From: a virus
IMG/VR virus record: IMGVR_UViG_3300044712_000124
Span: 1-21,269 of that record
Direction: 5' to 3' (one strand)
Length of the DNA: 21,269 bases
The notes beneath the pieces are model-generated. The model did not search any database and had not been told where the DNA came from. It saw only the letters and a list, made by a program, of their open reading frames with translations. This document shows, piece after piece, positions 5,703 to 12,227 of this stretch (within the stretch, counting starts at the first letter, position 1; each line of letters starts with the position of its first letter). Position numbers and translations under genes: made by a program.

Positions 5703-6954
5703 TTATTACCCTAGTGTCCGGCATGGATCTAGCCCAACGATAAGGCGCTACCCACTCTAGTTTCTGGTCTTTGGTAATGGTCCCGCGCATTACTACCGGG
5801 TCGTTTACCAGCCCCGCGGTTTGGCTAAACCAGCTAGAAGCGTCGCATAGTGCGCCGCCCTGTACCCACTCGGTGCCGCCTACTAGTTGTTGATACCTGG
5901 CGTGGTGGTAATGGCCGGTAAAAAGTACGTCACTATCGCCCATAGGGTCGCGGGTCGCTGCCTGGCGCTTGAACCAGTCCAGTATTTTAGCTTCGACGGA
6001 TCCAGAACCGCGGGCTACGTGTCCATGCGTTAGGCCGATTACGTGGCCCTGGACCTCTACGGTTAGGCTTAGGCGGTCCCGCTGCGGTAGGGAAAAGGTA
6101 ATACGGTCCCGGCCGGCTAGTTGGAACGCTTCGGCTATTTGTTCGATTATGGCTAGGTCGTCGTTGTCGCTAAACGTTGTATACGCTTTACCGTCCTGGC
6201 GGTTCTCACCATGGTTACCGGGTACGGCCGCCACGTGGATAGGTAGGCCAGTTTCGTCTAGGGCTAGTAGGAATTCACTTACCAACCTACGGACTAGCTT
6301 TACCTGGTCGCGGCGGTCTAGTTGAACGCTAAAAGTTTGGGTAGCGTACCAACCACTAATACCCTCTACTAGATCCCCGGTAATTGGGATAAAGATAGAA
6401 CCGGCCGCGTTGCCCGCTTTGGCTAGGTCCTTTAGATCCTGTAGCGCTATGTTGGCTAATTGTCTTACGCGGGTAACCATACCGGCCACTCCGTCGCCGT
6501 CCGCTTGGCCGGCCTGAAAGTCGGTTAGGTGTAACCAGTAGGTGCGGTCGTTAGTCCCGGTTTGGGACTTACCCGGCTTGCTCTTGCGGGCCGCGTCTAG
6601 TAGGTCCTCTAGATCGCGCAATACCGCGAGCGCCGACGCTTTACGGCGTAGCTTGGCCTTGAAGTAGTAGAACCGTTTTATTTCGCCTTGGCCTACGTTG
6701 CCGTCCCAAGCGCGCATTTCTACGGTGTCGCCGTCTATTTCAAAGTCTGCCGGGTCCATGCCCTCGGGGAGTAGCTGGGCCAAGAAGTCGGACCAGTCTT
6801 TAGGCGGTGCGGCTTGCGGTGGAGTTGTAACGTATCCGCCGCGTTCGGTAATTACCAGCGGCTCCCAACCGGCCGGGTGCGCGGCTTTACCCCGGCGTAC
6901 CTCTACGGCCCCGCCGTCGGTGCCTATCTGCAGTAGTTTGTCTAGATCCGGCAT
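5695..6954 (-). CDS. Mre11-like metallophosphoesterase (DNA nuclease)
   Basis: The protein has 419 aa. The calcineurin-like core runs from about residue 138 to 355. Seen are LTDFQAG (D145, with Q147 where most family members have His), ITGDLVEG (G193-D194), VPGNHGE (N247-H248), THGH (H310, H312) and GHYHH (347-351). These bind two metal ions. The D-x-Q first motif is the form I know from actinophage proteins annotated as Mre11-like double-strand-break nucleases. The first 135 residues form an extra N-terminal region, Pro-rich and then helical, of unknown function. The ATG follows directly after the stop of the HTH-type gene. Likely role: nuclease processing of DNA ends or structures in early infection. 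Confidence 0.82.
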   Translation of the reverse strand: MPDLDKLLQIGTDGGAVEVRRGKAAHPAGWEPLVITERGGYVTTPPQAAPPKDWSDFLAQLLPEGMDPADFEIDGDTVEMRAWDGNVGQGEIKRFYYFKAKLRRKASALAVLRDLEDLLDAARKSKPGKSQTGTNDRTYWLHLTDFQAGQADGDGVAGMVTRVRQLANIALQDLKDLAKAGNAAGSIFIPITGDLVEGISGWYATQTFSVQLDRRDQVKLVRRLVSEFLLALDETGLPIHVAAVPGNHGENRQDGKAYTTFSDNDDLAIIEQIAEAFQLAGRDRITFSLPQRDRLSLTVEVQGHVIGLTHGHVARGSGSVEAKILDWFKRQAATRDPMGDSDVLFTGHYHHARYQQLVGGTEWVQGGALCDASSWFSQTAGLVNDPVVMRGTITKDQKLEWVAPYRWARSMPDTRVINE

Positions 6955-7179
6955 TTATTCCCCTTCGAATAGTGGAGTAGCCCCGCATAGGCATAGGTTA
7001 GAACGGTGTTGGCTTACCCCGCCGGTACTTGCCTTTAGGCCTACGCGCTTTAGCTCTATTACCACCTTGGCAATAGTTAGGCCGTAGTAGTTCCCGGTAC
7101 CGTTTAGTATCTGTAGGTACCTGGCCCTAATCGCTTCCGGCATGTTGTCGGCCTGGGCCTGTAGCGCGCATTTACTCAT
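6955..7179 (-). CDS. Small HTH-type protein, first gene of the left operon
   Basis: The protein has 74 aa. The segment RYLQILNGTGNYYGLTIAKVVIELKRVGLKASTGGVSQHR fits a helix-turn-helix with the recognition helix near ASTGGVSQHR. It resembles the small phage DNA-binding proteins with a ...VxxHRxxxC ending, and here the tail is HRSNLCLCG (two Cys). It could bind DNA as an early regulator, or be a small-terminase-like protein. There is no clear ribosome site ahead of the ATG; instead two TATAAC hexamers lie 8 and 14 bases upstream, so the transcript may be leaderless. The gene is the natural site of first expression in the left block. Confidence 0.65.
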   Translation of the reverse strand: MSKCALQAQADNMPEAIRARYLQILNGTGNYYGLTIAKVVIELKRVGLKASTGGVSQHRSNLCLCGATPLFEGE

Positions 7180-7187
7180 AGCCCAAG

Positions 7188-7222
7188 GTTATAGTTATAC
7201 TTGAAGGTTTACCGGTGGATAA
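7188..7222 (-). promoter_or_regulatory. Candidate early promoter, possibly leaderless
   Basis: On the minus strand, TTATCC (7222-7217) is followed after exactly 17 bases by TATAAC (7199-7194), and a second TATAAC follows at once (7193-7188). The -10 elements are good; the -35 is weak. With the second hexamer as -10, transcription would begin about two bases before the ATG at 7179, giving a leaderless mRNA; with the first, the leader would be about seven bases. This agrees with the lack of a ribosome site and with the known use of leaderless mRNAs in actinobacteria. The start site itself is inferred. Confidence 0.5.
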
Positions 7223-7244
7223 GTCTTTGGCGTGTCGCATACCT

Positions 7245-7262
7245 TTACCACTTTTGTGGTAA
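7245..7262. promoter_or_regulatory. Inverted repeat, possible operator
   Basis: TTACCAC-TTTT-GTGGTAA is a perfect seven-base inverted repeat around a four-base centre. It lies about 45 bases upstream of the candidate early -10 elements and about 45 bases downstream of the late terminator, within the only control region of the window. Its symmetry fits a dimeric DNA-binding protein; the small HTH-type protein encoded next door is one candidate. It could instead form a small RNA hairpin. No second copy was noticed elsewhere by eye. Confidence 0.4.
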
Positions 7263-7305
7263 CGTCTTTGCGCGTAGCACTTTTTTCTTGGTTGGGATAG
7301 GAACG

Positions 7306-7343
7306 CAAAAACCCCGGTAGCAACGAAGCCGCCGGGGTTTTTG
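7306..7343 (-). terminator. Rho-independent terminator at end of late operon
   Basis: A perfect 12-bp stem: CAAAAACCCCGG (7306-7317) pairs with CCGGGGTTTTTG (7332-7343) around a 14-base loop. On the minus strand the GC-rich part is followed by TTTTTG, the normal layout of an intrinsic terminator. It lies 12 bases after the stop of the holin-like gene and therefore ends the late block. Because both arms carry A/T runs it would work in either direction. Confidence 0.92.
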
Positions 7344-7354
7344 TTATGCCTGGG

Positions 7355-7732
7355 TTATTTGTCTAGGTCTTTTATATCGCCAATTACGTTAGGTCCGTCG
7401 CCGTAGAGTTCGTCGTACTCCAGCGCTTCTTCCCAAGTTATAGCGTCGTCCTGGGACACTCTAAGGGCTTCTCTAACTTCCGGGCTATCCTCGGCTTGCT
7501 TAGCGACCGCGGCCCTAAAGCCCTTTTCTATGTCGGTATCGCTTAGCTTTGCGTCCCAAGCTAGTTGGACGCCAAAGAAGATAATAATAGAAGAATAGAC
7601 ACCGGCAACGGCGATAATACCGCCCATAAACCAGCCGGCCGGAGTAGCCGCACCTACGGCCATGCCCGGGATAAACGCGAACATAACAACGCCTAGGGAT
7701 CTAACGCCGATTTGTTTTAGCTTCTCTAGCAT
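7355..7732 (-). CDS. Holin-like membrane protein (two TM segments)
   Basis: The ATG at 7732 gives 125 aa; its A is shared with the TAA stop of the endolysin (TAATG), and GGGAAGG lies about eight bases ahead. A longer frame to 7759 exists but would lack this ribosome site. Two hydrophobic stretches are clear: about residues 12-30 (SLGVVMFAFIPGMAVGA) and 33-58 (GWFMGGIIAVAGVYSSIIIFFGVQLAW), after a short positive N-terminus (MLEKLKQIGVR). The last 65 residues are soluble and strongly acidic. The layout and the position right after the endolysin suggest a holin, which permeabilises the inner membrane at lysis. A membrane protein of another role, such as a holin regulator, is possible. Confidence 0.68.
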   Translation of the reverse strand: MLEKLKQIGVRSLGVVMFAFIPGMAVGAATPAGWFMGGIIAVAGVYSSIIIFFGVQLAWDAKLSDTDIEKGFRAAVAKQAEDSPEVREALRVSQDDAITWEEALEYDELYGDGPNVIGDIKDLDK

Positions 7733-8301
7733 TATTCGGCCTTCCCGCATGTTGGACACTTCTTTACTTCGGTCTTCTTAGCGGTCTTGGTTGGAGCTGT
7801 AACGCCCTTTTGGAGTTGCTTAGTAATAAACGCGTGTAGGTCGTAGACGGTGCCGGCAAAGACGCCTTTTAGCGTGTTAGATAGCGTCGCGTGTAGGTGC
7901 GCGCCACTTGAACATTTACCGGAGTTACCTAGCCGGAGAAACTTTTGCCCGGCGGTTACTTTATCCCCTACCTTGGCGTTCTTTAGCGGCGTCTTGCAAC
8001 CGACGGCCGGCCCTTTACACTCCGCGCCATGCGTGGAGCAGAAAAGATGACAATAGCCCACGTATAAAGTCTTACCGTCAGCCTTACCGTCTTGTACGAC
8101 TACCCACCCTAAGCACTCCGAATACTGGATTAGCCTTATGGTACCGTCGGTAACCGCTGGAATTAGTGCGCCGGGCTTTAGGCCGTTGCTCCAGTCGGTC
8201 CCGCGGTGCGGTCCTAGTCCTAGCTTCTTACGGTTTTCGCTTAGTTTGCCAAAGTGTTCGCGTAGGTATTTGTCGTCGAATGGGTATTGCCAATTAGACA
8301 A
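7732..8301 (-). CDS. Endolysin, M23 metallopeptidase
   Basis: The protein has 189 aa. Catalytic motifs of the M23 (LytM/lysostaphin) family are complete: H32-x3-D36 in PHRGTDW, H85 in GYCHL, and H135-L-H137 in GAHLHATL; these hold the zinc and cut peptide cross-links of peptidoglycan. The KVGDKVTAGQKFLRLGNSG stretch is the family's conserved hairpin. There is no signal peptide, so release needs a holin. Oddities: eight cysteines (63, 84, 88, 95, 102, 130, 182, 185), including an insertion C84-x3-C88-x6-C95-x6-C102 near H85 and a C-terminal CPTC, with no recognisable cell-wall-binding domain. The start is a TTG preceded by GGTGG, overlapping the LysM gene by eight bases; this weak start may limit expression. 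Confidence 0.9.
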   Translation of the reverse strand: MSNWQYPFDDKYLREHFGKLSENRKKLGLGPHRGTDWSNGLKPGALIPAVTDGTIRLIQYSECLGWVVVQDGKADGKTLYVGYCHLFCSTHGAECKGPAVGCKTPLKNAKVGDKVTAGQKFLRLGNSGKCSSGAHLHATLSNTLKGVFAGTVYDLHAFITKQLQKGVTAPTKTAKKTEVKKCPTCGKAE

Positions 8302-8623
8302 CGGTAACCACCATGCCCGGGCGTAGGTCCTTGATCTTATTAGCGTCGAATAGGACCTTGGCGTAATCCTGGCGTCTAGTGCCTACCGGAGCGTAAAACG
8401 CTGCGATAGTCTGCCAGTTCTCACCTTCCGCGACTACGTGAGTGCCTGGAGCCGATACCGGCGCGACCTCTACGTATTCTTCTTCGGTGTCGTCTATTTC
8501 CATGGTTGGAACGTCCTCTAGCTCCGTACCTACCGGGCGTTCGAACTCCGTACCGTCTTGTACTAGTCCGTCGCCGTCGGCGTCTTTAGCTGCCGGTACG
8601 TAAGTGTTCTTTTTCGCTGCCAT
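8294..8623 (-). CDS. LysM-domain protein with Ca-binding-like loop
   Basis: The protein has 109 aa. Residues 60-109 (THVVAEGENWQTIAAFYAP ... VLFDANKIKDLRPGMVVTVV) match a LysM domain, which binds N-acetylglucosamine in peptidoglycan or chitin. Residues 14-26 (DADGDGLVQDGTE) look like an EF-hand or thrombospondin-type calcium loop and recur in actinophage proteins as DxDGDGxxxDGTxxER. The middle is very acidic. An AGGAG ribosome site precedes the ATG. It sits directly ahead of an endolysin that has no obvious wall-binding domain, so it may bind the wall for lysis or be a virion-associated wall anchor. It has no signal peptide or TM segment. Confidence 0.8.
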   Translation of the reverse strand: MAAKKNTYVPAAKDADGDGLVQDGTEFERPVGTELEDVPTMEIDDTEEEYVEVAPVSAPGTHVVAEGENWQTIAAFYAPVGTRRQDYAKVLFDANKIKDLRPGMVVTVV

Positions 8624-8633
8624 TTATTAGCTC

Positions 8634-8885
8634 CTATAATTGCGAATTTATTGCGGCGACTACCATAGCGGTTAGTCCGGCTGAAGCCGTTGCCGTTAGC
8701 CAAGCGGTACTCCATGCGCGCTTTTCTAGTGCGCGTACCCGGTCTTCGTGGTCGTCTAGTAGCGTTTCCATGCGCTGCCGCCAAGCTCTATCGGCCTTTA
8801 TTTCGGCCTTGATTTCGGCTAGATCCTCTACTACGCGAAGTAGTAGGGTTTGCTGCGACGTGCTACGCGGAGAAGTCTCCGGCAT
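8634..8885 (-). CDS. Coiled-coil protein with C-terminal TM segment, holin-like
   Basis: The protein has 83 aa. Residues about 15-55 are a charged coiled coil (LLRVVEDLAEIKAEIKADRAWRQ, then LLDDHEDRVRALEKR). Residues 59-79 (STAWLTATASAGLTAMVVAAI) form one membrane segment, with only four residues after it. This is the layout of XhlA-type lysis accessory proteins, in which a coiled coil on the cytoplasmic side is anchored by a C-terminal helix. It opens the lysis cassette: after it come the LysM protein, the endolysin and a two-TM protein. Two membrane proteins in the cassette could work as a pair. Confidence 0.72.
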   Translation of the reverse strand: MPETSPRSTSQQTLLLRVVEDLAEIKAEIKADRAWRQRMETLLDDHEDRVRALEKRAWSTAWLTATASAGLTAMVVAAINSQL

Positions 8886-8889
8886 GGTC

Positions 8890-9168
8890 TTACTTTTCTG
8901 CCGAAGTTTCTAGGTTTTCGTTATCTAGATCCACGTAAGTAGGTTCGGTGAATTCGAAAACCGGATTTTCTGGAGAGTGTCCCGGCATTGGGTTAGTGGG
9001 ATCCTCTAAGAATTTTTCGTAAGCGTCGGCCCAAGCTTGCGCCTGTTTTTTAGTCCAAGAAGCGCCGTTAGGGTAGCTCTCTTGGCGTAGGACCGGAACG
9101 CTTAGACTGGTCTCCGTATTGAATACCAAGACCACTTTATCCGCTGTTACTTTGACTTCGTAGGCCAT
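8890..9168 (-). CDS. Fibre-adjacent hypothetical protein
   Basis: The protein has 92 aa. The ATG shares a base with the stop of the fibre gene (TAATG). The N-terminal half is a strand pair (YEVKVTADKVVLVFNTE); the middle ASWTKKQAQAWADAYEKFLEDP is helical, and the C-terminus is Pro/Glu-rich and acidic. Proteins of this size and composition often follow phage fibre genes, and some act as fibre chaperones or small tail components. I do not recognise a named family, so the role is inferred from position. Confidence 0.65.
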   Translation of the reverse strand: MAYEVKVTADKVVLVFNTETSLSVPVLRQESYPNGASWTKKQAQAWADAYEKFLEDPTNPMPGHSPENPVFEFTEPTYVDLDNENLETSAEK

Positions 9169-11387
9169 TAGAGTAGCTCCATTCCTTTAGCTTGCATTAG
9201 GTTACCGTTAGCGCTGCCAATAAAGAAGCGGCCAAGCGCGAAGATACCAGCCGTCGGCACTTGGCCGGCGGAGTGTGGTAAGTGCGTTGATCCAGCCGAA
9301 CTACCACCTGAAACGCCAATTAGTGCGTATTGCGCTGGGGTTCTTAGTCTCATAAAGGAGTTTACGACGCTAAATGTTTGGCTGCTAAGTATAGGCGAAA
9401 ACAATAGTAATACGCCGTTTCCATAAACCATAATTGGGTTAGTCGTAGCTGTTTGAGTTGTTGGGTTCATTATTGAAGTAGGGCTGCTGCGGAAACCGTC
9501 AGTAGAACGGTAGTAGGGCCAAGTCGAAGAATTGTTTAGCGCTCCAGCTACGAAAAGCGAACCGTTCGGCCCCTTCGTAATACTTGTAAAGGAAGCATGG
9601 GATCCCGAAGCTCCGCCGGCCGTCCAAGTGCTACCGTTGCCGGAGTAGACGACCGTAGCAATAGATCCAACGGCACCCGCTAAGTAGAATTCGCCTTTAT
9701 CAAAGACACCGGCCCGAACGCTAGTTAGCGCCGAAGTGCGAACTACCCAAGTAGTAGCGTCGGCGGATTCGGCAATAATTCCAGTAGCCGTTCCAGCTAC
9801 GTATTTACCGTTTCCGAAGACGATTGTATTTATTTGAGTCCCGCCGAAAATACCACTTAGGCCGCTTACGGCCGTCCAGTTGATTCCGTCGGTGCTAGTA
9901 GAGATACCACCACTGGCTGTACCAATAACCCACCGGTTTCCGCCGAATACCGAAGCCGTAATAGCTGTAGTACCCTGGTTGGCGTTTCTGCTAGTCCAAG
10001 TAGTGCCGTCGGTCGTAGTAGATAACGCTCCATTAGCTCCAGCGGCTAGGACCATGGTAGTAGAAGCTGCAAAAGTGTTTATGCCAGCCCCGGCGCTTAG
10101 TGGTGAAGTTAGCGCGGTAAAGTTAGCGCCGCTATCTGTAGATCTACCAATAAAGCCGGATCCGCCAATAACTACGGCGGTCGTACCTGTCATAGCTAGA
10201 GAAGTCAATACACCAGCTCCGAAAGTCGGTCTAACCGTCCAGCTAACTCCGTCGGCGGAGACTGCCACGCGGCCGGAATTGCTAATGATAATGAACCCGC
10301 CGAAGGCAGCATTATAATAAACGCGCTGTACGGCCCCACTCAAAGAAACCGCGCGGTTGGTCCAAGTGGTACCGTTAGTAGAAGTCTCTACCTGGTCGCC
10401 TACTTCTCCACCCTTTACGAATACACCATTACCAAAAGCGATTCCGTTAGCTCCAGCCGGCGAAAGTGAAGTGCTTTGGTTAGTGATGTTATTTAGTGTT
10501 GATCCGGTAAAGATGTGGCTATTACCAACTCCGACGTAAAGGTTAGTTCCGTTGAAGGCTATATTTCTATTGAACTGCCTAATAGATCCGCCCATGTCTG
10601 CGCGAAGCCAACTTACGCCGTTGTCTGTACTGTAGTAGTAACGGCTACCGGCACTTAGGCCGGAAAACCAAGCGGCCGCCGTCCAGTTGTTTCCACCCTG
10701 GTGGTTTATGCGTACCGGTGGAGTATCACTAACGGATAAGCGTTGAGTCCAAGTGATTCCGTCGGTGGAAGTCCAGATAGCTCCGCTAGTGCTAGTACCT
10801 TCGCTTGGATCTAATCCAATACCAGCATTTATACCAGCTAGTACAAAAACGCCATTTCCAAAGCTTACGCCGCGGTAGTAAAAACTTGCGTTTGGGCTAA
10901 CCGGGGTAAAGTTTACTAGGTCTGTGGTACGTAATACGTTGGTCTGCGTGGCAATTAGGTAGACGCCGTTTCCAAAAGCTATATCTTGAATAGTCGCGCC
11001 GCCGCTGCCAAGTCCAAGGGTTGTAAGCGCGTTGGAAATAGTAGTCCCGGCGTTAGCTGGTAGGTACGATCTAACGCTTACGGTAGCTTCCCCAATAATG
11101 TAAAGGGTATTGGCGGTTTCCGCTACGGTGTGAAGTATCGTTGCGTCACCGTTGGAAGCGGTGGTTACAAAAGAATAATCCGGGTAATTCTCATTAGCTC
11201 CGGTATAAACTTCAATAGTGTTATTTGGACGGCTGGAAATACTTAGCGAGTAGGTTCCCGGCACTAGGTCTATAGCAAATTTAGATCCAGCGATACCAGC
11301 GGAAAAAGAACCTAAAGTCTCTCCGCCAAAGTCGGTTCCGCCAGCTCCGCCGCCGCCGCTAATAGGTGGGAATACGGATACACTCAT
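9168..11387 (-). CDS. Tail fibre / receptor-binding protein with beta-propeller repeats
   Basis: The protein has 739 aa. After a Gly-rich N-terminal tract (about 8-26) and a beta domain (about 27-130), the rest consists of about 14 repeats of roughly 43 residues. A typical unit is a strand pair such as IAFGNGVFVKGG followed by TSTDGTTW. The [ST]-x-D-G-x-x-W piece is a near Asp-box, as in BNR/sialidase-type propellers. Good examples lie near residues 206, 253, 337, 377, 458 and 498. No catalytic residues of a sialidase are seen, so binding and not cleavage is the expected role. It lies after the hub and baseplate genes and before lysis, the usual place of the receptor-binding protein. Start and stop overlap both neighbours by one base. 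Confidence 0.8.
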   Translation of the reverse strand: MSVSVFPPISGGGGAGGTDFGGETLGSFSAGIAGSKFAIDLVPGTYSLSISSRPNNTIEVYTGANENYPDYSFVTTASNGDATILHTVAETANTLYIIGEATVSVRSYLPANAGTTISNALTTLGLGSGGATIQDIAFGNGVYLIATQTNVLRTTDLVNFTPVSPNASFYYRGVSFGNGVFVLAGINAGIGLDPSEGTSTSGAIWTSTDGITWTQRLSVSDTPPVRINHQGGNNWTAAAWFSGLSAGSRYYYSTDNGVSWLRADMGGSIRQFNRNIAFNGTNLYVGVGNSHIFTGSTLNNITNQSTSLSPAGANGIAFGNGVFVKGGEVGDQVETSTNGTTWTNRAVSLSGAVQRVYYNAAFGGFIIISNSGRVAVSADGVSWTVRPTFGAGVLTSLAMTGTTAVVIGGSGFIGRSTDSGANFTALTSPLSAGAGINTFAASTTMVLAAGANGALSTTTDGTTWTSRNANQGTTAITASVFGGNRWVIGTASGGISTSTDGINWTAVSGLSGIFGGTQINTIVFGNGKYVAGTATGIIAESADATTWVVRTSALTSVRAGVFDKGEFYLAGAVGSIATVVYSGNGSTWTAGGASGSHASFTSITKGPNGSLFVAGALNNSSTWPYYRSTDGFRSSPTSIMNPTTQTATTNPIMVYGNGVLLLFSPILSSQTFSVVNSFMRLRTPAQYALIGVSGGSSAGSTHLPHSAGQVPTAGIFALGRFFIGSANGNLMQAKGMELL

Positions 11388-11719
11388 TAGTTCACCTCAC
11401 TTCCGAAGGCGTGAAAAGCCAAAGCGTTAGCGGTGTCGGATCGTACGGTAATCTTATCGCCGGCCGCCATGGTAATACCAAGAGTAAAAGCCGCCACGCT
11501 ATTAGGGCTAATTAGGACGTCGTAAGTAATCGCGTTGCTAGTGGTTGCGTTAGCTCCATTCTGGCGAACGAATACGCGGGCGTAAGCTTCTACCGCGGTA
11601 ACGTTGGTAATAACCAACGAAGAAACGACCGTAGCGGTACCGCTTGGGACGGTGTAAAGATCCGCGTTAGCGGTCGAACTTGGGTTAGTCTGGCCCAAGA
11701 TTTTATAGGTGTTTGCCAT
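11387..11719 (-). CDS. Small minor tail protein, beta-sandwich-like
   Basis: The protein has 110 aa and is Thr/Ala/Val-rich with alternating strands: ADLYTVPSGTATVVSSLVITNVT, EAYARVFVRQNGA, PNSVAAFTLGITMAAGDKITVRSDTANALAFHAFG. Proteins with the PSGTxAVVSSLxVxN opening are common in siphovirus tail-tip regions and may form a small jelly-roll on the fibre or baseplate. The stop overlaps the start of the fibre gene by one base (TAATG), so the two are probably made together. The exact role is not known. Confidence 0.7.
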   Translation of the reverse strand: MANTYKILGQTNPSSTANADLYTVPSGTATVVSSLVITNVTAVEAYARVFVRQNGANATTSNAITYDVLISPNSVAAFTLGITMAAGDKITVRSDTANALAFHAFGSEVN

Positions 11720-11724
11720 TTAGA

Positions 11725-12222
11725 TTACGCTCCCATTAGTAGGAATGGACTAAGCGCGGGTTGTGCGCTTAGGAATGTACGACGGTCGGTAACGTCCGCC
11801 GCCAGAATTGAAGAAGCCGAAGCCGGGATAGTTACTAAGCCTAGAAGTAGTTGGTAAATACCGGCGTCGGTTTGGGTTAGTGTCGGTGGTACCGGGCCGC
11901 TAGGTACTGCGGTCCCCTGGACTACCTTTAGTTCGATTTTGTTTGAAGCTGGATCTAGCTCCAATACTATCGCGTCTACCCTGGTATCCGTTCCAGCGGT
12001 GTCAAGTGTTAGGGTTTCTTGCGCTGTAGATAGGTAGTAATGCCCGCGTACCATAGCTTCGCCGGACGCGATACGGACTTGTAGCCCGGAGTCGTCACCG
12101 AATGGCTTTAGCTTAGTGTCGTCCGGACCACCATTTACGCCTTCGCCTATGTGTCGCGCCCACTTACTAAATTGGGTTTCCGTAGTGTCTATGTTCTCAA
12201 AAGGCCAGGAAGTTTGCGCCAT
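11725..12222 (-). CDS. Minor tail / baseplate protein
   Basis: The protein has 165 aa. It opens with AQTSWPFENIDTTETQFSKWAR and has GLQVRIASGEAMVRGHYYLS in the first half, then DTRVDAIVLELDPASNKIELKVVQG and GIYQLLLGLVTIPASASSILAADVTDRR. This pattern is common to a family of siphovirus tail-tip proteins in which a strand-rich N-domain (baseplate-attaching) precedes a DRVDxIVLRxD segment. It lies between the hub gene and the fibre, with gaps of five bases on each side. It probably links the fibre to the tail tip, inferred from family and order. Confidence 0.75.
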   Translation of the reverse strand: MAQTSWPFENIDTTETQFSKWARHIGEGVNGGPDDTKLKPFGDDSGLQVRIASGEAMVRGHYYLSTAQETLTLDTAGTDTRVDAIVLELDPASNKIELKVVQGTAVPSGPVPPTLTQTDAGIYQLLLGLVTIPASASSILAADVTDRRTFLSAQPALSPFLLMGA

Positions 12223-12227
12223 GTTGA

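Noticed and set aside
8563-8784. Second minus-strand frame inside the coiled-coil/TM gene
   Set aside because: It is a basic low-complexity sequence in the wrong frame for the gene with a clear TM helix.
9880-10317. Plus-strand reading frame of 145 codons opposite the fibre gene
   Set aside because: Its Pro/Val/Ala-rich repeats are the antisense of the propeller repeats, so the repeat pattern is inherited and not independent evidence.
9168-11387. Sialidase or other glycan-cutting activity of the fibre
   Set aside because: The Asp-box-like turns are shared by many non-enzymatic propellers, and no catalytic Arg triad or other active-site set could be picked out.
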